A stretch of DNA of 64,000 nucleotides from Linepithema humile (taxonomy: Eukaryota; Arthropoda; Insecta; Hymenoptera; Formicidae). This document shows, one piece after another, positions 26,600 to 35,882 of this stretch (its first letter is position 1; the number at the start of each line of letters is the position of its first letter). The notes under the pieces are model-generated. The model saw only the letters and a program-made list of their open reading frames with translations, was not told the DNA's origin and made no database searches. The DNA lies in NCBI RefSeq assembly GCF_040581485.1, contig NC_090133.1, positions 19,654,001 to 19,718,000 on the forward strand, given 5' to 3'. Position numbers and translations under genes: made by a program.

Positions 26600-27700
26600 C
26601 GTCTTTTTTCTTTCAATTAGTTCAGCTGCGCACTTTCGTCCGAGTAAAATTTACATTCGTGTACATTACATTTGATTCGACTAGTCCTGACATCTTATAA
26701 AATTATATTACAATCTACGACTCGTAATCGCTTGACGATATAAATGACGTTGTTGTATTATATCGTAATCATGTGTAATCGTCATAGTGCACTGTCATCG
26801 ATCAATCACAACGATATAAGATGGGACTAATTCGTTACACTCTTTACAACTCTTTTTACATCTCTTTACAAGTCCACAATTTAAATCTACATAAATTTAT
26901 TATGTAAATCTAGGCAGTGATAGAGAATTTTCGACAATTTCGTACACTGGACTGTACATTATCTATTTAATTAAATTTAATTAAATTTAATTAAGCCGGC
27001 AGTAATATACGGAGTGAACAATTTAATCCAATATTAATTGTGATATTTGAATGTCTATACACACGTTCCTCGGAATATGATTTTCATACACATAAATGAA
27101 TACTGATTCATGGTATAAATTTTCAGATAATGCATCTATGTCATAAAATCTACCAAAATATCCGGCGAATTTATGATAATTAATATATCTTAATAAATTT
27201 GACTTATCTCTCAGACAAAATAATCACACCATAAATCTTATCATATATCCTTATATATTATAATATATACATGTCACACATCCCTTATTAAAGTTCCTAT
27301 ACTACATGTACTGCCTCAGCTCACAGAAAACCTCAAGAGAAAACTAATTATTGGAATCAAACCGGTTATGATTGGTAGATTCATCGCAGGGATCTATACA
27401 ACCGACTAGTCATATACAGAATGTTCAGGAGCGTTTTCTCAGAAAGATTTTCTCCGAATTGATTTGAAATTGGGAAAATCTTCCTAAATAGGTGCTCCTG
27501 AACTTCCTGTACTTGTATTGCCAATATTATACACTTATTACTAGTTTTCACAGCACAATTCGGAAATGCACGTTATAATAATATGTAAATTACGTGGCCG
27601 TTGATTACCATGCACCGTTTCATAAAAGATTCAAAACAACTTACAGAAAGAAGTGTCTCAGATTCTCTCAGGTTCTCTTGTGCATTGTCGTCAGAATAGA
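26600..27700. other. shared 3' region of convergent genes
   Basis: About 1.1 kb separates the transporter stop (plus) from the CNOT9 stop (minus). It is AT-rich, without a reading frame of note, and should contain both 3' UTRs. TTTAATTAAATTTAATTAAA-type repeats occur near 26967-26994. No single poly(A) signal could be assigned to either gene. A compact inverted repeat at 27415-27511 lies in the part expected to be the CNOT9 3' UTR. Confidence 0.45.
27415..27511. repeat. inverted-repeat element, 38-bp arms
   Basis: Arm 27415-27452 (TACAGAATGTTCAGGAGC...) matches the reverse complement of 27474-27511 (TACAGGAAGTTCAGGAGC...) at most positions, around a 21-base spacer that is itself partly palindromic. 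Outer ends read TACAGRA-GTTCAGGAGC, and related CAGGGTGTTC motifs occur singly at 1520 and 5532. A TA precedes the left arm. It is interpreted as a miniature inverted-repeat transposable element. No transposase is present. Confidence 0.65.
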
Positions 27701-27704
27701 CAAT

Positions 27705-28850
27705 TCAAGAAGTGAGTGGTGACATACCAATTGTTCGTGGATCTTGTTGACCTGGCTGAGTTGGCGGACCTTGTTGTGGACCAGTTTCTAGGTTTTTGAT
27801 AAGTAAAGTCAACCAATGCTTAGTTGAGGCGTCCTCTTGTAAACAGTTTGCAAATGTATTATCTCTTAATTGATCCGGTAAGCATTGTCTTAAAGCTAAC
27901 AACGCTCTGCAAAAGTAATTAGATGTTTAAATTAATTTATTATGTTATAAAATGCATAAGATTGTATGATCGCATTTTGTTCCGATACATACCTTGGGTT
28001 GTCAGAGAGTCTTAAGTAACACCTTACAACGTGTTTAAGTAATCTCGCAGAAGGATCTTTTGCTAGAGACAAAACCATTTTTCCTAAGATCATAGCAACA
28101 TGACTAAATCTGTCGTAAGTTTGACAGATGTAAGATAAACCACTGTCATCCAATAGAATCTTCTGCAGTATAAAAGTTGCTACAGTTTTACTTAATTCAG
28201 ATCCACTTTCCATGATTCGCAAACAGAGTGGAATAATCTCTGTAGTAAGCAAGAAAGTGATCACTTCCTGTTCATCAGTTTTGACCAGTGCACCAATTAC
28301 TCCAAGACTTGTTAATCTGAGATATTCAAACGGCCTTGTCTTGCTTACAGTATGCAAAAATGGATATAGGAATAATGGTACATGAGCCTGAAACCACATA
28401 CATGTAGCATAGATAGATCTTAGTCATAAAAACAGATAGCCAGCTAAATATCACTATGTACATTCTTAATTTTCACATGTTTAATATTTCTCATGAGATC
28501 TTTAAGTCACAGCGCCATCTTACCTGCAGGAATGCAGATCTTGTTTCTGGATGGCTGGCTACGCATTGCAATAGCGCTAGAGCATTGCATACACGATTGC
28601 TCTGATAAGCTGTAAGGGTTGCTGGGTTGATTGCTGGATAGATGTTAATGATTTCCTGCAGTAAAGAAGCTGTAGTACCAAATGAATGCCATAGCATCGG
28701 TGCCAAGTCGGGTACCACTTCGCGCTTCTTGCTCAGCTCCAACAGAGCGTTCTCCCTTGTTTCCGGATTTGATAGCTCAATAATCCATGTATAGACTTTC
28801 TCACGGTCAACGCTGGTTTGTAGAGCAGCTGGACTTTGCTGAGAACTCAT
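27705..28850 (-). CDS. CNOT9: CCR4-NOT subunit 9 (Rcd-1/CNOT9)
   Basis: Three minus-strand exons, 28850-28524, 28387-27993 and 27906-27705, give 307 residues (human CNOT9 has 299). The start is the ATG at 28850 ([10 protein letters not shown]); the frame runs a few codons further upstream but without an ATG. Conserved blocks include [89 protein letters not shown] and [18 protein letters not shown], which form the armadillo-like fold. CNOT9 sits in the CCR4-NOT deadenylase, binds NOT1, and offers tryptophan pockets to GW182 in mRNA silencing. The tail ([20 protein letters not shown]) is divergent, as in relatives. A GTATGT donor directly after TIG at 27728/27727 suggests an alternative last exon not found here. 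Confidence 0.95.
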
Positions 28851-29060
28851 CGTACTCTTCAATGCTTGATCTTAGCGTTGATTATATCACGATACAATAA
28901 TATAAGCCTGTTTGCCTCGTTCGTTGGCAGCGTGAAGTAAACTTCAAATCTAACCTCTCTTTGTACGTGCTGTACAATTATATTTGTACGTACTTTAAGT
29001 TCAGTCACTGCACATATGTCTGTCTTTTCTATGTCGTTTATATTATTAATCAATCAACAA
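28851..29060 (-). promoter_or_regulatory. CNOT9 5' UTR and promoter region
   Basis: Directly upstream of the CNOT9 start codon. A minus-strand frame from 29053 to 28859 is open for 64 codons but lacks an ATG and is out of frame with CNOT9, so it is taken as untranslated leader. No TATA box was recognised. The exact transcription start was not determined. Confidence 0.4.
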
Positions 29061-29274
29061 TTCATTACAGTGCTTACCACGCCAATTAAAATTCGTAATA
29101 ATTCGCCGTGATAAAAACAGAGTCGGCAACAATTTCATACACATTCCTCAATATTCCAAATATAGGAGGCGTCACTGAGCCATGATACACAAATATCTAG
29201 ACTGGCATTCGTTATATAAATTTCAGTGTCTACTTCTAGGGACTTTTTATTAAATGCATTCTTGACTTGAAAAA

Positions 29275-29470
29275 ATGAATCTTTTCATTGGTCGCATTCA
29301 GCAGCTCAACAGTTGGGCAACGTTATTAGATTTTTCGCTGAATCTCGACGTTGATTTGTCGGTTTTAAAAGTAAGAGCCAATCACGTTTGATTACTATTA
29401 AGCGGTTTGTTCTGTTGAATGCGTCCATTGGCTATCGGATGTAGTACTTTAAATAATACAGAGTGCATCA
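29275..29470 (+). promoter_or_regulatory. promoter-like patch with CCAAT boxes
   Basis: CCAAT or its complement ATTGG occurs three times in about 150 bases: TTCATTGGTCG near 29288, GAGCCAATCACG near 29379 and CCATTGGCTAT near 29430. Spaced CCAAT boxes are typical of NF-Y-type promoters. The patch lies between the CNOT9 leader (minus) and a candidate small spliced ORF (plus), so it may serve either or both. A 38-codon frame from ATG 29275 is open through a donor-like site AAA/GTAAGA but is not recognised. Confidence 0.35.
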
Positions 29471-29500
29471 TCTAAAAGTTTGTGTGCCATGATTTACAGA

Positions 29501-29693
29501 ATGATCAAATATATAGCCGGTAAGATGCAGGTAATGTACGTTTATTAATTTCTATTGTTTTTTTAACTATTTTATTAAATCCGCAATGAAAATGATTTTT
29601 TTTATTGTAAACAATAAATATAGTTGTGTATTGAAAGCTCAGAAGAACGAGTCATTGGCGAGCCAATTTCGAGCTTGTATTGCAGCAGCATAA
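29501..29693 (+). CDS. candidate spliced small ORF, 26 residues
   Basis: Exon 29501-29530 encodes MIKYIAGKMQ and ends at CAG/GTAATG. After an intron ending AAAGCTCAG at 29642, exon 29643-29693 continues in frame as KNESLASQFRACIAAA and a TAA stop. AATAAA follows at 29740. The ATG has A at -3. CCAAT boxes lie upstream. An alternative donor 11 bases earlier (CCG/GTAAGA) would switch frame and give a 33-residue product ending in a hydrophobic stretch. Neither peptide is recognised. The small size means chance cannot be excluded, but start, splice sites, stop and poly(A) signal are all in order. Confidence 0.35.
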
Positions 29694-29739
29694 AATGCTC
29701 TTTAATTCTGGTGTTTAAAATATAAAATATACTTTTGTT

Positions 29740-29745
29740 AATAAA
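29740..29745 (+). terminator. poly(A) signal after small ORF
   Basis: AATAAA lies 46 bases after the TAA of the candidate small ORF, in an AT-rich stretch. It supports a short plus-strand transcript ending here, but AT-rich DNA yields this hexamer often. Confidence 0.3.
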
Positions 29746-30046
29746 ACCATAACAAGATAGGCAAATATAAAGAAGTATTTTGTCTAATATATATACTTCT
29801 GACGATTATAATAAGTACGTTTCCTTGCTAATAGCAACACAATCATTTCTTTGCAATGAACATAGACATATAATGCCTATATTTATGTATAATGAAATAG
29901 AATATTTTTGTCTGTCTAATTTTAACAAATTGCATATTGTGTAATGATATGTTAATGTTTATGCAACGCTAGAGTGACATGATTTACGCAGTCATCATGA
30001 CGCGTCTCCGGCGCGTCTAGGTGGCACGCGTGCTATTCCTCACTTC

Positions 30047-30111
30047 AGTATCGTTCGGTCTTTCGTCGGAGCGTGTCGCGTTAGAATCCGTGCGAATTAA
30101 CATCGAATAGG
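30047..30111 (+). promoter_or_regulatory. probable noncoding first exon and start site
   Basis: A CpG-rich patch (30000-30110) contains an arthropod initiator match, TCAGT at 30045-30049, and ends at the donor ATAGG/GTAAGA. It has no useful start codon. The next plus-strand acceptor, TTCATTTTCAG at 30656-30666, opens the exon with the start codon at 30838. The splice link is inferred. Confidence 0.4.
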
Positions 30112-30666
30112 GTAAGATTTTATTATGAAAATCGCATTTCTCATAAATTTCACATCGTGAATCCTCGTGGCGACGAGTACTAATCGGTGGTAATTTCTAA
30201 AAAATTATTTTGCTTCGTCAATGCCGGATTTCACAATGTCGATTTTTTGTATGACTCGTTCATATAGTTTTTCAATGGTAGCGAAATTCTTTTTACGCGG
30301 GAAATGAAAATATATCGATGTACTTAATCCGTGTTCTTTTATCTGTAATTATTATTACTTTGCTTCAAAAATTCGACTCGAAGCATTCCTAACATTCGTA
30401 CGATTTTCGTACTTTGTTATTTTGTACTTTGTAATTTTTGCTATATAATTTTTATTACTCCAATAATGCTCATAGCTGTTTTTCAGCATTTGATTGTTGC
30501 ACGCATTGTTTGTTCGCTAATTTTATCATACAATTTTCATGCGTTCAATCTTTTATATCATAGTCATTAATTATGGCGTGTCTTTGTCACAAGGAGACAG
30601 ATCACCTTTGTGCCTTGTAACATAAATTCTGGGAAGCCATAATGGCTAATTCTTGTTCATTTTCAG

Positions 30667-30864
30667 TGATCTATGTGCCGCGATATTGCCACCAAGTTAA
30701 CGATGAAGTGGAACGCGCGTGCAGCAATTGCCGTCGGGGGCCGGGGGCGCTGATCAACAAGTAGTTTGTACGCGCCGTAGTTCAGACAAGACGCCGTCGT
30801 GTTCGGAGAAGCTGTTGCTATCATCGCTGTCGTTCGCATGATTTCCTTGCACAGCTGCGTCGGG
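30667..30864 (+). CDS. coding first exon A of large unnamed gene
   Basis: The exon begins after TTCATTTTCAG and ends at CGGG/GTATGT. An upstream ORF of 26 codons runs 30673-30753 (starts MCRDIATK). The proposed main ATG at 30838 gives MISLHSCVG and ends exactly in phase 0. The only well-formed downstream exon with recognisable coding character, 44513-44711, starts in phase 0 (SVGIEVRVTNEIP...), so the two join without a shift across a 13.6 kb intron. The 9-residue coding part is short, so the call depends on the splice logic. An alternative first exon at 31510 fits the same acceptor. Confidence 0.4.
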
Positions 30865-31509
30865 GTATGTATGACAAATATATGACTATCGCTGTGCGCG
30901 GCTGCATTGCTAGAATCGGTTTTCTTTTTCTTTTGTTTTCGAAATTTTAACGGGAGTCATACTTTTGCATCGCGTCGAAGCAATCCGCCGCCGCTTGTAC
31001 AAACGCCATGTTTTAAATTAATTCAAGTTTTTTTTTGGCGATTTATTTTGGCGAAGGAGAAAGATTTTCTATATTTTCATGATAAAGAAGTGTTGAGCTG
31101 GTAGAAATAATTCGCGAAATTGATCGTAATCGTAAAAATCATTGCATCTTTCTGGTTTTTGGAGTGTTCGGATTCTGAAGTTGGCGCAATAAATAACGAG
31201 TCGATTGTCAGAGTGCGACGCGTGCAAGCTTCAATGTTTGTCACACTGACCTACCGTAACGGACATGACTTGAGTTATTGTAATCGAGACAAGTGATTTC
31301 GCGTCGGTTAGATCGTGCGTGTGAATCGGGAGTGAAGTGCAATAGTTTGCGAAGATGTGATCGCGCGTGTTAGTTTCGTAGTGATAGGAATCAATCGAAT
31401 CGTCGCGTGTTTCCGCGAATTCGCCGTGTTCGCGGGAACGGCCACATTCGGGAGTGTTACGGGCGCTGCTGGTACCGGCAACAGGCTTTATAAAGTGGCG
31501 GTGACGTCA

Positions 31510-31584
31510 ATGCACATTTGCGCACGGATCTTTGCGTGGGCATGGGATCTTCTTGTCGGTAGCGCAACGTATCCGATGCCGCAG
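31510..31584 (+). CDS. alternative coding first exon B
   Basis: ATG at 31510 begins MHICARIFAWAWDLLVG and runs 25 codons to a good donor, CCGCAG/GTAAAT, in phase 0, the phase required by the exon at 44513. The DNA from about 31190 to 31560 is CpG-rich, consistent with its own promoter. The frame is also open upstream to about 31357 but with no earlier ATG. The peptide is aromatic and partly hydrophobic, which could serve as a membrane-contacting N-terminus in one isoform. It is shared exon logic, not homology, that supports it. Confidence 0.45.
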
Positions 31585-32989
31585 GTAAATTCACTGTCTT
31601 TTGAACTTGTTAATGTCAAATCAGTTACGTAACAAGAAAAGAAAATAACATCGGAAGATGCAAAGAGTTGCAAAGTTGACTTGCACATTATAATGATTTT
31701 GCAGCTTTGAAGTGCTGTATTTGAAGTGTTATTCTTTTTACAATCTCCTCAAAAACAAACTTATATAAGTATGTGTATATATACAAAATAAAACAATAAT
31801 ATATAAAAATTATATAAAAATAATATATAATCTACGCTATATTATATAATTTATTTAATAAAACTATAGTTTTCCCGTTTTCTTTCATACTATTTTATAT
31901 ATTGTTTCAACTATTTATTATATATGCAAATATGCTGGTGAGCTAAAAGTATATAATTATTATATAAAATATACAGTACATTTTTTTGCTATTAAATTTT
32001 CTCTCAAACATGATTATGATTCCATATATTATTTGTTGCAAGAGAGAGATTATGTTGTGTGATTATATTATTGTATTGTTATATTATTGTTTTCATGTCT
32101 GTAGGAACTGCTATTTTTTAATATTGAGCTGCTAAAATGAATGTCATTTTTATAATTGTTGTGTAGAAATAGATTACATGTGTGTTATTGAATATCAATA
32201 TTTTGTTTTGTATTGTTGCGTGTAATTGTACTTTGAGGTATTATTTTTTCTGTTTCCTATTTTCAGTTATCTCGAATAGACTTATGGTTCCGAGTTAAAC
32301 TCGACGGGTTGTGTCTATATGTATTGATAACTTTGAAGCAGATGTGAAAGTGCTGAGAATAGAGCTGAACTGAGAGGACTATCAATCGAACATTCAATTT
32401 CAACTGTTTGATTGTTTTTCGGATTGTTTTGCTGAGCGGATTGGTGATGCTCAAAAAGGTAGGCGTACGTTAAAAGTAAATGGAAATTCTTCCTAGAAAC
32501 GGTAATCTTTTTCCTTGCTTTCTTTTTTTCTATTTCAGTCATAACCGTTTTTTTTAACGTTTCATATCCGTGCATTCGTTCGACATATTAAACTGTAAGC
32601 TTGGATAAAAATATAAACGTTATACATGTTTTTATTTCTTTAAAGATGAATGCTTTGAAAAGCATTTCTATTTGTTTGTTAACGTTTAATGATTTTAGTT
32701 TTTTAATTTTGTCAAATTTTAGTATAAATAATTGTTGAATCATAAAGAATATTATTTTACCATAATAGCCGTAAAATTATTTTATTTTGTTTGAAGATTT
32801 TAAGAACATTAGAGTTTAAAAAAACAATAAATTGGTTATTTTAATTGTTATGCATCAAATTTATATAATATTCATCTTTAAAATGACATATAAAATACGC
32901 CTAATTTTATGAACATTAAGATATATTTATTATGTAGATAAGAGAGAGCAAGTATGAATGATTTTATGCTTACAATTTTTTTTATGAAA

Positions 32990-32998
<9 letters not shown>

Positions 32999-33032
<34 letters not shown>
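32999..33032. repeat. AT microsatellite
   Basis: An uninterrupted run of about 17 TA dinucleotides directly after a poly(A) tract. Confidence 0.95.
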
Positions 33033-33035
<3 letters not shown>

Positions 33036-35558
33036 TTTGCTGGGCAATATTCTTTATTATAATATCTTTCAATGAAAATACTTATAAAAACTTACTTCAT
33101 TATTTCCCTTATTTTTCGCTTTATTTTTCTTTTTACTTTTTACGCGTGAATGCACGAGCAAGTCGAGATAAGTTATACGAGATAAATTGAAAATTATATA
33201 CGGACGTGCTCTCAATATAACAAATCTTAATATACTCGGCAGAGCTTTTGAAGACTTCTGCTTTGAGATATGCTTTGCGTTGCGAGTGAAAATCTGATAA
33301 GATTCATGATTAAAATTATTCTGAAACTCTTTTTATTTGATACTGTTGCACGGTGCGATTATTAATAGTCTTCTTGAATTACAATTTACTGACGCGCGAG
33401 TTATATTTTGTCTTTAAACAATATTTTAAACATCTATGGGCGGAAAATATATATATATAATCCTAGTGACTGTGATATGATGTAAAAATATTAGAGGAAA
33501 GGGTAATAAAGTTTACTGTGTTTGTGCTTTTCAAAACGTCTCGTTTGATTAAATAATCGAATTTATATATCTCTACGAGTTCAGATTACAAGTTAATATT
33601 TCGAATCGTGCGTATATATTATATTAATACATATGTGCGCAAAAGATCGATAGCGTACATACAATAACGGATAAATGTGTACATATAATATCTAAATTTA
33701 TATATAAACGTATGCGTTTCAAATGCCATGCAAAATTAAATCTTTTTGAAAATGGTACAATTGGTTGCTTAGCTATTTTTATCTTATCCTCAAAAATAAT
33801 GATTTATTTACACTGTTTCATGATAATAATGATCTATTGAACTTTTAACTTGATTTTTATAACATGGTTTATTATTTATTGCTCGTACTTTTGATTGTCG
33901 ATAAACGTAGTAAGTCGATTGAGTTATTTTCCCGAAATATTTCCGCACCACCTCTTTTACGCACACGTGTAATAGAACTTGAACGGCTTTTCCTATTCAA
34001 GAAGGCACGATAGCTTGCGCGTAGTGTCGCGCGCACTTATTTACATGCGGTGTTCTCCATTAGCTAACAATTTAATTATGTACCTTCGCTCCACCTGCTT
34101 CGCCGTCCGTCGCTTTGTTTGCCCCTTTTCCGTAAAGTTACTGATGTGTGCTGTACCGATGTGTGCCCTCGAGGCTAATACGGTCACAATTTTGGCCACG
34201 TTACGTATTATTAGTGAAGCGAGAAGGCAGATGAAACTTGAAAATGCATTAATCTTTCCCATATTACATTAACGCATCATAATATTAATTAGTGAAAATA
34301 TTAATACAAAATATGTCTTGGAACATAAAATGGTAGAAGTGCTATTTTATTAAATATTTAATTAGGCGATTATTATTAATACAAAATAATGCGATTTATA
34401 TATGATTTTCTTTTTGTATTCTTTTTGTATTAATGGTATAGTAAAAATCGATCCGTTTAAATGGACTTTTTCAAACGCATTTTTGTTTATCGATTATTTG
34501 TTTATCGAACGTTACAGTGAAATAGAAAGCAAATATCATGTGATTAAGATGTAAAATGAAAAATACAAACGCCATGCTGTAGTTATTTCCTAGAAAATTG
34601 AATCTACGGGCTTTTTTCGAGATTCTTTTTCATCATTCGGCGTATTGTATAGGTATAGTACGAAGTATATTAAGCATTTCAATTTCTAAATGCTAGGAAT
34701 CTATTTAGGCGTAAGTAAGCATAATAGTGCAGCTATATGTCGACGTCACTGTGGTTTCGATAAATACGCGCGAGAAACGCGATTGGGGATTACGCAACTC
34801 TTTCGAATATTCCAACCGATTAGATTATAATGCTTCAAACGCGCGGGCACTGCGGTTCTCATGAAGTTTGTTCGCAAATTAACATGCATGCTAATTTCCA
34901 TATTAATTCCGTGATTTAACTATCTATCATGTATGAGTGATATTAATTCATCCTCGTGCTTACGTAGAAGCAAATGAGCATGTTTACTTTATGCTGTATT
35001 GATGTACAAGATATAAAAATATTTAAATCTGATCGCGATAAAATAGAACAATTATTGTTTCCTTCTAAAATCCTCATAGTATATATGACATTATTATTAC
35101 TGATTCATTAGCTAATTAATTTCAACTGTTCAATTTCCATCAAAATTAATAAGATGAGAATTAATTATATGAAACAATTGAGAAATATGAATATTAATAA
35201 AATTAGAGAATTTTGTAATAACTATAAAATTTTATTAAAAAAGGAATTGAGAAATGTACTGGACATATCTATATGATCAATTAATGCATGTGGATTTTCA
35301 AAAAATAATATTAATAAAATTGTAGAATTTTATTAAAATTAAAATTTTATAATTGTCATAGAAATTGGTCAAAAAATTATAATACATATGTACAATTTTT
35401 TTCATATCGCGTAAAGGTTGAAATTAGGTAAGTCAGATAAATATTTGAAAATGCCACATCGTTTAGGTTGCAAGTTAGTGCGTAACCGAGTCGTCGCGTC
35501 CTTTGTTTTTTCTGAGAAAATTCGCGTAAACAAGAACTCAAGAGGCTTGTCGCGTTGC

Positions 35559-35666
35559 ATGCCCCAACATGCTCCTACTCGCTTCAATACGCTCCAATCT
35601 GTAGTATTATGTTATGTATACTATAGATTGAAGCGTATTGGAGCGAGTAGGAGCATGTTGGGGCAT
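35559..35666. repeat. near-perfect 49-bp hairpin
   Basis: Arm 35559-35607 (starts ATGCCCCAACATGCTCCTAC) is the reverse complement of 35618-35666 with three differences in 49, around a 10-nt loop TATGTTATGT. Two of the three differences pair as G-U in one transcript orientation or the other. The arms are less AT-rich than the flanks. Weaker complementarity extends about 14 bases outward with a bulge (GGCTTGTCGCGTTGC against GGTTTGCCGCTTTGCA). It could be a foldback transposon relic, a recent inverted duplication, or a precursor of a small RNA. Confidence 0.9.
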
Positions 35667-35683
35667 TGCAAAGCGGCAAACCT

Positions 35684-35882
35684 AAGAATGTGGAATCCAA
35701 CGGACAATCAATATATTCTGATTCGATTTTCGATATATTTGTTGATTCTGACGATTGCACAATTAACGTGTAAATCTGTGATTAACACATTTATAACCTA
35801 TACAGATGTTTTATGTTCTGCCATTTCGGCGACGATAGATACATTTATAACATGTGCTTTTCGTGAATATCGCCAAAAATAA
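35684..35882 (+). pseudogene. possible chemoreceptor-like fragment
   Basis: The last 65 codons of an open frame that begins upstream of the hairpin. The product has MWNPTDNQYILIRFSIYLL followed by two hydrophobic stretches and ITCAFREYRQK, then a stop. The spacing of W-x-P, a first membrane helix, an acidic residue and a second helix loosely recalls the N-terminal part of insect odorant receptors. Similarity is judged by eye and weak. No further receptor segments were found, so if real it is a broken fragment. Confidence 0.15.

Noticed and set aside
28859..29053. 64-codon minus-strand frame directly before CNOT9
   Set aside because: No ATG, ends in a stop just before the CNOT9 start and in another frame; taken as untranslated leader.
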